Source: Acidimicrobiales bacterium (GTDB lineage: Bacteria; Actinomycetota; Acidimicrobiia; Acidimicrobiales; CADCSY01). Taken from it: DNA of 20,764 bases. The DNA is taken from positions 1 through 20,764 of the forward strand of contig JAUJLZ010000010.1 in assembly GCA_030447125.1 (NCBI GenBank). The letters run 5' to 3'. How positions within the stretch are numbered: position 1 is the first letter of the stretch; every line of letters begins with the position of its first letter. Positions 15,152 through 20,764 of this stretch are shown in pieces. Under the pieces are notes generated by a model, which searched no databases, was not told the DNA's origin, and was given only the letters and a program-made list of their open reading frames with translations. The position numbers and the translations under genes are program-made.

Positions 15152-18100
15152 CGGTCGCCCACCTCCTCGCGCTCGAGCAGCCCGTCCCACAGCCGGCGGG
15201 CGTAGCGCCCGAAGCGGGTGCGCTCGTCGGCGGCCCACGCATCGCCCTGCTCGTCGTCGCAGGGCGGCGCCGCCAGCAGTTCGGCGAAGGACCGAGCGCC
15301 GCCCAGGACCAGCAGGTGCTCCGGGTGGCTGTCCTCCTTGGGGAAGTTCCAGTCTGACTGCCAGACCCTGCGGGCGGCGTCCTCGGCGTCCTCGCCGGCG
15401 GCCCGGGCGGTCGCGTGGGCGGCCGAGGTCTCGCAGTACAGCGGCAGCGGCTCGCACATCCCCCGGTCGTACAGCTCGACCAGCCGGCCGAGGTGGTGCA
15501 GTGCCTGCTCCCGCCGGCCGGAGGGGTCGCCCTCGAATGCGGCGAGGCGGGCCACGGTCACCTGCCACCTCCTGGGGGCGTCCGCCCGCCGCCGTCCGAT
15601 GGTGATGGCCTGGAAGCCGGCGGCGGGATGTGCGGCGGAGAGGGTGAGGAAGCGGGCCCACGCCGCCAGCCGGTGCTTGGGGGCAACCCGGGAGTAGATC
15701 ACCGTGGCCGCCAGGGTGCCGCGGACCCCGGGCACGGTGCCCACCAGCAGCCGGCCGTCGGGCAGCCGGAGGGCGACCTCGACCGACCGGAGATCGTCGG
15801 CGGTGCCGATGAGCTCGGTGGCCGCCGCCACCAGCTCCTCGACGGCCGGGCAGACGTCGTCGAGGACGGGGCCGGCCAGGGCGCCGGGCGGGAGACTCCC
15901 CCGGGCCACCTCGGCGGCCACGCAGGCGTCGAGGTCGGCGCCGGCCAGGCGGGCGGTGAGCAGCCGGTCGCCCACGGCCCAGCGCTCGAGGTGGTCCAGC
16001 TCCACCGGCAGGGCGTCGTCCACGTCCTCGGAGCGCTCGGTGAGGCTGATGCCCAGGCGCTGGCGGAGGAAGGCCTTCACCGGGTGCTGGACGAAGCGAT
16101 CGAGATCGGCCAGCTCGACGACATCGCCGGCGACCGGCGCGAGCCGGCCGGATAGGAACGCCGGCGGGTGGGGGCGGGGCCCGGCGAGGGCCCGGGCGCC
16201 GTCGAGGGCCACGGCATCGAAGCTCCAGGGCCGGTCGGGAACCAGCGTGCCGGCGGTGAAGTTGCGGGCGTCGAACGGCTGCAGCGGGTGGCTCACCACC
16301 ACCTGCTGGCTAGCCGGTCGCTCCCGGCCCCCAGGCCCGGCCTCGATGCGCACAGTGCGGTCGACCACGTCGAGCAGCTCGCCGACCGGCACCGCCGGCG
16401 GCCGCTCGACGTTGGTGCGCTCGTCCCGCCCGGCGTAGGTGACCACCAGCCGCTCCGTGGCGGCCAGTACGGCGTCGAGCAGAAGCTGGCGGTCCTCGCT
16501 ACGGGCGTCGCGGTCGCCCACGTAGGGATCATCGAGGATCAGGTCGTCGCCGTCGCGGGCCGTCTTGCGGGGGAAGACACCGTCGTCGAGGCCGAGGAGG
16601 CAGACCACCCGGTGCGGCACCGAGCGCATGGGCACGAGCGTGCAGATGGTGAGGTGGCCGGTGCGGAAGTTGGCCCGGGTGGGCCGGCCCCTTAGGCGGT
16701 CGGCCAGCAGGGCCCTGACCTCGGGCAGGGCCAGCTCGGCCGAGCTGGTGGCACCGTCGAAGGTCGCTTCCTCGACCACCTCGTCGAGTAGGCGCCCGAG
16801 CTGGGCCCGTTGCCACGAATCAGCCTCGGAGGTGGCGGTGAGGGCGTCGGCGGCGGCGGCGATGGCCGCGGTCCAGTCCGGCGCCGGCTGGGGGTCGCGC
16901 AGGCTGTCCAGGGCAGCGTGCAGTCGGTCGAGCAGCTCGGCCAGACGGCCCGCCAGGTCGATGGCGCTGCTGTCGACGTCGTCGAGGGGTACGATGCCGC
17001 CGACCAGCCGCTGACCCTCGTCGGCCATGGCCACGCCGAGCAGGACCCGGTCGAGGCCTGATCGCCAGGTGTTGGCGTCGAGGCGATCGAGCTTGAATGG
17101 GGCCCGGTGCGCGGCATCGAGGCCCCAGCGCACGCCGGTGGCGGCCACCCACTCCTGCGTGCGGGCCAGGTCGTCGTCGTCCAGCCGGAACCGCCGGCGC
17201 ACGGGGTCACGGCTGACCAGGTCGAGCACCTGGGAGGCGGTCAGCCGGGCGTCGGCCAGGGTCAACAGCTCCGAGACCACGCCGAGCAGCGGGTTGGTCT
17301 GGCGCAGGGAGCGGTCGGCGAGGCGCACCCGCAGGTCGGCGTGGATGAGCGGGGCGAAGGTCTCGATGTCGGGGCACATGACGATGACGTCGCGAGGCTC
17401 GAGGGTCTCGTTCTCGGCCAGCAGGTGGAGGATGGCGTCGCGTAGCACCTCGACCTGGCGGGCCTGGCCGTGGCACGAGTGGACCTGCACGCTGCGGTCG
17501 GCGGCGTCGAGCATCGGACGGGTGTCGGCCTGGCCTGGCAGCGGCGGCCCCGGCGGCGAGCGGTCCGCCCGCACGTCCGCCTGGATTCGCTCGAGGAGGG
17601 TGGCTGCCGGCGCCTCGAGCGGGCGGTGGTGGTCGGCCTGCGGGCCGGCGCCGGCGGTGAGTACCAACTGCATCTCCCGGGCGTCCCGGCCCCACGACCC
17701 AAGCAGCCGGTTGTGGGCGACGTCGGCGGTGGGGTCGTCGCTGCGCCGGACGATACCGAGGGGGCGAGGTGCCGTCTCGGCGACGCGCTGCCACAGGGTC
17801 GGCGAGGGGTGGAGCAGGAACAGGTGCACGTCGCGCTCCACCGCTAGGGCGTGGAGCACCTGGAGGTAGCTGGCCGGCAGGCGGGTGAGGCCGAACAACG
17901 ACAGCCGCCGGGGCAAGTCGCAAGGCGACCCCTCCTTGGCCAGGAGGGCGCAGGCCTCGTCGAGCCGCTCCGCCGGGCTGGGTCGGTCGATGCGGTCCCG
18001 CAAGTGTCGCCAGAGGCGGGCCTGCCAGGCGGCGTCATCCCGCAGGGGCCGGCCCCCGCCGTCGGTGTCGTCGCCGGCGGCCCAGCGCCGGAGCATGGCC

Positions 18101-18576
18101 GGGCGGTGCACGCCGTAGCGGTCGTAGAGGTCAGCGATGTGGCGCACGCTGGTGAACCGCCGGGCCCGCCGGCCGGCAACCTCCTGGTCCCCTGCTGCCG
18201 CCGTCGCGCCCAGGTGGGCAGCCAGTGGTGCCAGCCACGGCTCGCCCAGCCAGGCGTCGACCACCTCGAGCAGCGGCCACACCGACCGCTCAGGCAGCCA
18301 CGGGTCGTTGTCCCGGTCTACGCCGGTCGCCGCCGCCATTGCGCCGCCGATCAGGCGCCCCGGGAAGGGGAACTCGACGTTGGCGCACACGCCGTCGGCT
18401 CGCCCCGGCGTGGCTCCCAGCCGGCCCGACAGCCGCTGGGTGAGCCAGCGCTCGACGCCCCGGGTCGGAACGGCGACGACCTCCGCCTCCAGCGGGTCGT
18501 CCAGCGGCTCGGCCAGCAGGGCCCCGAGCGCCTCGACGAGTACGTCGGCCCGCTCAGCTCGGTGCAGGTGCAGCAC
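15148..18576 (-). CDS. recC: Exodeoxyribonuclease V gamma subunit, RecC
   Basis: RecC is the scaffold that splits the DNA strands, scans for Chi and guides single strands to RecB and RecD; its helicase-like and nuclease-like folds are inactive in known members. From GTG 18576 it has 1142 aa (E. coli 1122). The N-terminus LHLHRAERADVLVEAL and VPTRGVERWLTQRLS (36-50) are typical of RecC. Other RecC-like stretches are VCANVEFPFPGRLI near the N-terminus, VHSCHGQARQVEVLRDAILH, VIVMCPDIETFAPLI and VVCLLGLDDGVFPR. GTG 18576 is preferred over the ATG at 18630 because the family sequence begins there and AAGGGA lies 10 nt upstream. It is the first gene of the operon, and its promoter should lie within about 18577-18760. 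The actinobacterial Chi sequence cannot be inferred from this protein by eye. Confidence 0.95.
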   Translation of the reverse strand: MLHLHRAERADVLVEALGALLAEPLDDPLEAEVVAVPTRGVERWLTQRLSGRLGATPGRADGVCANVEFPFPGRLIGGAMAAATGVDRDNDPWLPERSVWPLLEVVDAWLGEPWLAPLAAHLGATAAAGDQEVAGRRARRFTSVRHIADLYDRYGVHRPAMLRRWAAGDDTDGGGRPLRDDAAWQARLWRHLRDRIDRPSPAERLDEACALLAKEGSPCDLPRRLSLFGLTRLPASYLQVLHALAVERDVHLFLLHPSPTLWQRVAETAPRPLGIVRRSDDPTADVAHNRLLGSWGRDAREMQLVLTAGAGPQADHHRPLEAPAATLLERIQADVRADRSPPGPPLPGQADTRPMLDAADRSVQVHSCHGQARQVEVLRDAILHLLAENETLEPRDVIVMCPDIETFAPLIHADLRVRLADRSLRQTNPLLGVVSELLTLADARLTASQVLDLVSRDPVRRRFRLDDDDLARTQEWVAATGVRWGLDAAHRAPFKLDRLDANTWRSGLDRVLLGVAMADEGQRLVGGIVPLDDVDSSAIDLAGRLAELLDRLHAALDSLRDPQPAPDWTAAIAAAADALTATSEADSWQRAQLGRLLDEVVEEATFDGATSSAELALPEVRALLADRLRGRPTRANFRTGHLTICTLVPMRSVPHRVVCLLGLDDGVFPRKTARDGDDLILDDPYVGDRDARSEDRQLLLDAVLAATERLVVTYAGRDERTNVERPPAVPVGELLDVVDRTVRIEAGPGGRERPASQQVVVSHPLQPFDARNFTAGTLVPDRPWSFDAVALDGARALAGPRPHPPAFLSGRLAPVAGDVVELADLDRFVQHPVKAFLRQRLGISLTERSEDVDDALPVELDHLERWAVGDRLLTARLAGADLDACVAAEVARGSLPPGALAGPVLDDVCPAVEELVAAATELIGTADDLRSVEVALRLPDGRLLVGTVPGVRGTLAATVIYSRVAPKHRLAAWARFLTLSAAHPAAGFQAITIGRRRADAPRRWQVTVARLAAFEGDPSGRREQALHHLGRLVELYDRGMCEPLPLYCETSAAHATARAAGEDAEDAARRVWQSDWNFPKEDSHPEHLLVLGGARSFAELLAAPPCDDEQGDAWAADERTRFGRYARRLWDGLLEREEVGDR
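15161..15168 (-). promoter_or_regulatory. Strong ribosome-binding site for recB
   Basis: On the minus strand this reads GAGGAGGT, 9 nt before the recB GTG at 15151 and within the recC 3' end. It fixes the recB start. Confidence 0.75.
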
Positions 18577-18705
18577 GCCGTGAGGATCCCTTCCCGATCG
18601 GACGAGTATGCCCCCAACCGAGCAGGCCATCGGTCACACGGAGCGGTCACGAGCCCGCGCCTGGCCGCCAGCACTCACCCCAGGGGCGCGTTGACGTTGC
18701 ACTTC

Positions 18706-18735
18706 TTCCAGGCACGGCCGGACTACATCCTGGAA
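18706..18735. repeat. Inverted repeat upstream of recC
   Basis: TTCCAGG (18706-18712) and CCTGGAA (18729-18735) are a perfect 7-bp inverted repeat around a 16-nt spacer. It lies between the divergent recC start (18576) and the nuclease remnant (from about 18826). It could be an operator or the arm of a weak hairpin. There is no U-tract, so it is not a convincing terminator. The surrounding 250 bp hold no gene, and I could not settle on a recC promoter. Confidence 0.3.
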
Positions 18736-18825
18736 AAGCCCTAGCGTGAAGTGCTCGCCGTCTCCTTGTGGAGGGGGCCGATGGTGCTACGCGGTCATCC
18801 GGGCTTAGGAGACGGACGATGCCCG

Positions 18826-19157
18826 GTGATCTGGTTCGAAGAAGGCCTGGATGTAACCGTGCAAGTCGAACGCCTCGTCGAGGTGCCGCTGCGACACGTC
18901 TGGATGGACGAGGCAAGCGTCTTCGCTCCATGGTTGGCGGCCAATCCCGACCGTCCCTTCGAGGCAATCGGGATGGAGCTGGGTGCTGGGTGGCACGAGG
19001 TAGCGGTGGGCCATTCTTCGCCGACGTCGCGTTGGTCGACACGACTCCGGTCAACGGGTGATCGTGGAGAGCTTCCTCGAGGGCGACCGACCATGACCAC
19101 TTGGGCAAGCTCATCACCTACGCGGCCGGGCTGAGTGCAATCGTGGTGACTCGATGA
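18826..19157 (+). pseudogene. Frameshifted, truncated DUF4268-like PD-(D/E)XK nuclease remnant
   Basis: Read through three frame changes, this stretch encodes the N-terminal domain found in DUF4268 proteins: VERLVEVPLRHVWMDEASVF and APWLAAN, then VAVG / FFADVALVDTTPVNG, then VIVESFLEGD, then HDHLGKLITYAAGLSAIVV. Family members have the same order (ELREVW.EA.DFTPWLAEN, VGPFRADI, VVIENQLE, TDHDHLGKLLTYAAGLDA). The frame breaks fall near 19009-19012, 19056-19060 and 19088-19094; two leave immediate TGA stops at 19059 and 19094. After AIVV the frame ends in TGA at 19155-19157, so the larger C-terminal part of the usual 300-plus residues is missing. GTG 18826 is the likely original start, with AGGAGA 13 nt upstream. 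Decay is the simplest reading, but clustered sequencing errors could also produce the frameshifts. Its TGA overlaps the next ATG. Confidence 0.72.
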
Positions 19158-20275
19158 CCTCCCCTGATGGCGGAACACCAGGCGCTCCCGACGCCACGGC
19201 AGTCGTGGTCCAAGACATTAAAGGTCGTGCCAACGAGATTGGAGGGCGCAGCGGACGGGAGTCACGCCTCGACCTGCTGCTGGCCGAGGAGCTGGCGACC
19301 GACCATGAGTTCGCCCTCTGGTTCCTGCGAAAGGCCCTGAAGCAACCGGCCCGAGGAGTCCCAACCAATTACCCGCCACTCCCCGGTCGTCCGCCTGACC
19401 ACACCGAGGTGCGGTTGAACGTCATGGAGGACCTGCCGCCCATTCCGCCGGACGCCTACGGCGAGACCGACATCGCCGTGACGTTTACATGGAACGACAA
19501 CTACTCGCTGCCCGTGATCGTCGAGGACAAGGTCTGGGCCCCCTTCCAGCCCCGTCAACCGGAGCGTTGCGCGAAGCGAGCCGAAGCGCGTGCCGGCGTA
19601 GCCGTGTTCGTTGCGCCTCGCAGCTACATCGCGGGCCAGCTCGAGCAGGCAAAGAAGTTCCACGGCTACATCACGATCGAGCAGATCATCGAACGACTCG
19701 AATCCCCTGACGCCCACGAGGCCTCGGACGCCACGAGCGAGCGGAGACGGCAATGGCGGGTACGGCTTTTGAGCGGCCTCATCACCCGCCCGCCCGCGCC
19801 TCCGGACGACTTGCCTACGGTCAAGTTCACGCAATTCTGCGTCGAGTGGCTCCACCACCGTGACTCACTGGCGATCCCGAACCCACGCTCGTGCCACACC
19901 ACGGGCAGTGGCTGGCTGTGGTTCGAGGTGCCTCGAGGTCTCGGCTACAAGGCTTCCGGCTGGTCGCGGAAGCCACGTGCCGGAGTGGACCTCTACGTGA
20001 AAGACCAAGGCTTCGAGGGCAACGCCGAGGAGCTAGAAGAGCTCCTCCAAGAGCTCGGGAGCCCCGAGGGGTTCGAGCAAACGCAGGACATGGCCAAGAC
20101 ACCGAACCTGGTGCTCCGCTACGAGTGCGCAAAGGTGTACCCCTTCGATGGACCTCCGGAGCCCGGCTCAGCGCGAGAGAAGGACATCGTGGACGCCCTC
20201 GAAGCCTGCCACAGGGCGGCTGCATGGCTGGAGGAGAACAAGGAGCGGCTGGCGGCTTCCCCAACACGTCCCTAG
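19154..20275 (+). CDS. PD-(D/E)XK-superfamily nuclease-like protein of unknown role
   Basis: A 373-aa protein not matched to a named family. The N-terminal half looks like a PD-(D/E)XK nuclease: a helix with Glu36 in GRESRLDLLLAEEL (34-47), GETDIAV (103-109, Asp106), and VIVEDKVWAPFQPRQPERC (121-139), where Glu124-Asp-Lys126 would be the (D/E)XK and FQP..QPERC corresponds to the helix usually reading QxxRY. The C-terminal part (about 225-373) has GWLWFEVPRGLGYKASG and a basic/aromatic stretch PRAGVDLYVKDQ, resembling partner or recognition domains of DUF4268-type proteins. The ATG at 19154 overlaps the remnant's TGA (ATGA, 19154-19157), as if the two once formed a coupled pair. The stop shares CTAG (20272-20275) with the convergent minus-strand gene. 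It is probably a defence or DNA-processing nuclease; that is inferred. Confidence 0.78.
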   Translation: MTSPDGGTPGAPDATAVVVQDIKGRANEIGGRSGRESRLDLLLAEELATDHEFALWFLRKALKQPARGVPTNYPPLPGRPPDHTEVRLNVMEDLPPIPPDAYGETDIAVTFTWNDNYSLPVIVEDKVWAPFQPRQPERCAKRAEARAGVAVFVAPRSYIAGQLEQAKKFHGYITIEQIIERLESPDAHEASDATSERRRQWRVRLLSGLITRPPAPPDDLPTVKFTQFCVEWLHHRDSLAIPNPRSCHTTGSGWLWFEVPRGLGYKASGWSRKPRAGVDLYVKDQGFEGNAEELEELLQELGSPEGFEQTQDMAKTPNLVLRYECAKVYPFDGPPEPGSAREKDIVDALEACHRAAAWLEENKERLAASPTRP

Positions 20276-20703
20276 CGACTGACGTCCCCGTGGTCAGGGG
20301 AGGCCGCCGCGGCGGCGACATCACTACCTTCGATCGCCCCCTCCAGCCGCTCCACGTTGCCCAACCACCCTTCGATCTCGGCTACAGTGGGCGCCAGCTC
20401 GTAGGGATGGTGATGGCAGGCCCGGCTGAGCGCCCACCAGGCGAAGTGGGCGTCGGCGGCGACTTGGCGATCGGCGAGGTACTCCTCCAGGCACAAGAGC
20501 TGGGCCCGGGCCGACGCTCGCTCCAGGTCGAGGCCTCTTTGCCGCCACAGCGAGGCCAGCGTCAGCTCGAGCGCCTGGCGGGCGAGCACCGCCGCCCCTC
20601 GGGGCCACACGCCGGCGGCAAGGTCGCCGCCGCTCCCCGTCCGGGCCAATAGGCGGCGGGCGACAGCGAGCAGATCCGCCGGCGTCGGTTCCTTGGTCGT
20701 CAC
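20272..20703 (-). CDS. Small helical protein with a HEPN-like RX4H motif
   Basis: A 143-aa, Ala- and Leu-rich, predicted all-helical protein. ALSRACHHHPYELAPT (91-106) contains Arg94-x4-His99, the motif spacing of HEPN ribonucleases, and the helix GAAVLARQALELTLASLW (36-53) fits the bundle of HEPN or HEPN-like proteins. HEPN proteins commonly serve as RNase toxins or partners of nucleotidyltransferases, but the motif is short and the assignment is tentative. The start is GTG at 20703, with GGAG 5 nt upstream, and overlaps the stop of the preceding gene by 4 bp (GTGA, 20700-20703), so it is translationally coupled to that gene. Its stop codon overlaps that of the convergent nuclease-like gene. 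The tail after residue 126 is Ala/Asp/Ser-rich and likely disordered. Confidence 0.7.
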   Translation of the reverse strand: MTTKEPTPADLLAVARRLLARTGSGGDLAAGVWPRGAAVLARQALELTLASLWRQRGLDLERASARAQLLCLEEYLADRQVAADAHFAWWALSRACHHHPYELAPTVAEIEGWLGNVERLEGAIEGSDVAAAAASPDHGDVSR

Positions 20704-20764
20704 CTCAGCTCCAGCAGCGACTGAGCCAGGAACGATCGCCCCGCTTTGCGCTCGCTAAGCGCCG
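20700..20764 (-). CDS. C-terminal end of an upstream gene, runs off the window
   Basis: Twenty codons in frame from the right edge read ALSERKAGRSFLAQSLLELR, then TGA at 20700-20702. The 4-bp GTGA overlap with the 143-aa gene and the absence of stops support a real gene end. Its family cannot be told from 20 residues. If it proved to be a nucleotidyltransferase, a HEPN/MNT pair would be indicated; nothing here shows that. Confidence 0.5.
   Translation of the reverse strand, partial: ALSERKAGRSFLAQSLLELR

Noticed and set aside
13412..15205. A 597-codon plus-strand open frame opposite recB
   Set aside because: It is Gly/Val/His/Ala-rich low-complexity translation lying exactly antisense to recB; long shadows are expected in GC-rich DNA.
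15152..15661. Upstream extension of recB
   Set aside because: This is the recC 3' end read in another frame; the GTG at 15151 has the GTGA overlap and a strong ribosome-binding site.
18577..18630. ATG 18630 as recC start
   Set aside because: The RecC family sequence begins at the following GTG (LHLHRAERAD), which has AAGGGA 10 nt upstream; the extra 18 residues are not RecC-like.
18691..18747. TTGACG (18691) and TAGCGT (18742) as a plus-strand promoter
   Set aside because: The spacing between them is about 45 bp, far from the usual 16-19, and no suitable partner box lies near either one.
18647..19117. A 156-codon minus-strand open frame upstream of recC
   Set aside because: It is antisense to the nuclease remnant and Arg/Pro/Ser-rich, without motif or ribosome-binding site.

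Overview
The window comes from a GC-rich bacterium, most likely an actinobacterium. The recC-recB-recD gene order, the frequent GTG and TTG starts, the 4-bp start/stop overlaps and a possible leaderless promoter of TANNNT type all point that way. The class cannot be fixed from this sequence alone. No rRNA, tRNA, CRISPR array or intact insertion sequence is visible.

Left part (1-9258): the 3' part of a tyrosine recombinase gene is followed by a compact restriction-modification / defence cassette. Its parts are a small winged-helix protein (649-1095); a C5-cytosine DNA methyltransferase whose C-terminal extension carries an endonuclease III-type iron-sulphur motif (1095-2969); a Vsr-like mismatch endonuclease on the opposite strand (2972-3424); and a tightly overlapping four-gene run. 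That run encodes a MORC/MutL-like GHKL ATPase (3434-4813), a Z1-domain P-loop ATPase (4797-7499), a DUF4420-type PD-(D/E)XK protein (7496-8479) and a second PD-(D/E)XK nuclease with an N-terminal recognition-like domain (8464-9258). The gene set matches the restriction-modification systems with MORC/MutL-like ATPases predicted by comparative genomics (Iyer, Abhiman and Aravind). The methyltransferase would mark self DNA, Vsr and perhaps the fused iron-sulphur domain would deal with T:G mismatches from deaminated 5-methylcytosine, and the two ATPases would drive or gate the nucleases on unmodified DNA. The fused domain and the winged-helix gene are the least familiar parts.

Middle (9259-9680): about 420 bp without a convincing gene, probably the edge of the inserted cassette.

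Right-centre (9681-18576, minus strand): recC, recB and recD form one operon with 4-bp overlaps. All motifs expected of an active RecBCD helicase-nuclease are visible in RecB and RecD. This looks like host core sequence.

Right end (18577-20764): a second small nuclease-rich patch. It holds a frameshifted, truncated DUF4268-like nuclease remnant, an intact 373-aa PD-(D/E)XK-like protein whose ATG overlaps the remnant's stop, and a convergent 143-aa HEPN-like protein. The 143-aa gene is translationally coupled to a gene that runs off the right edge.
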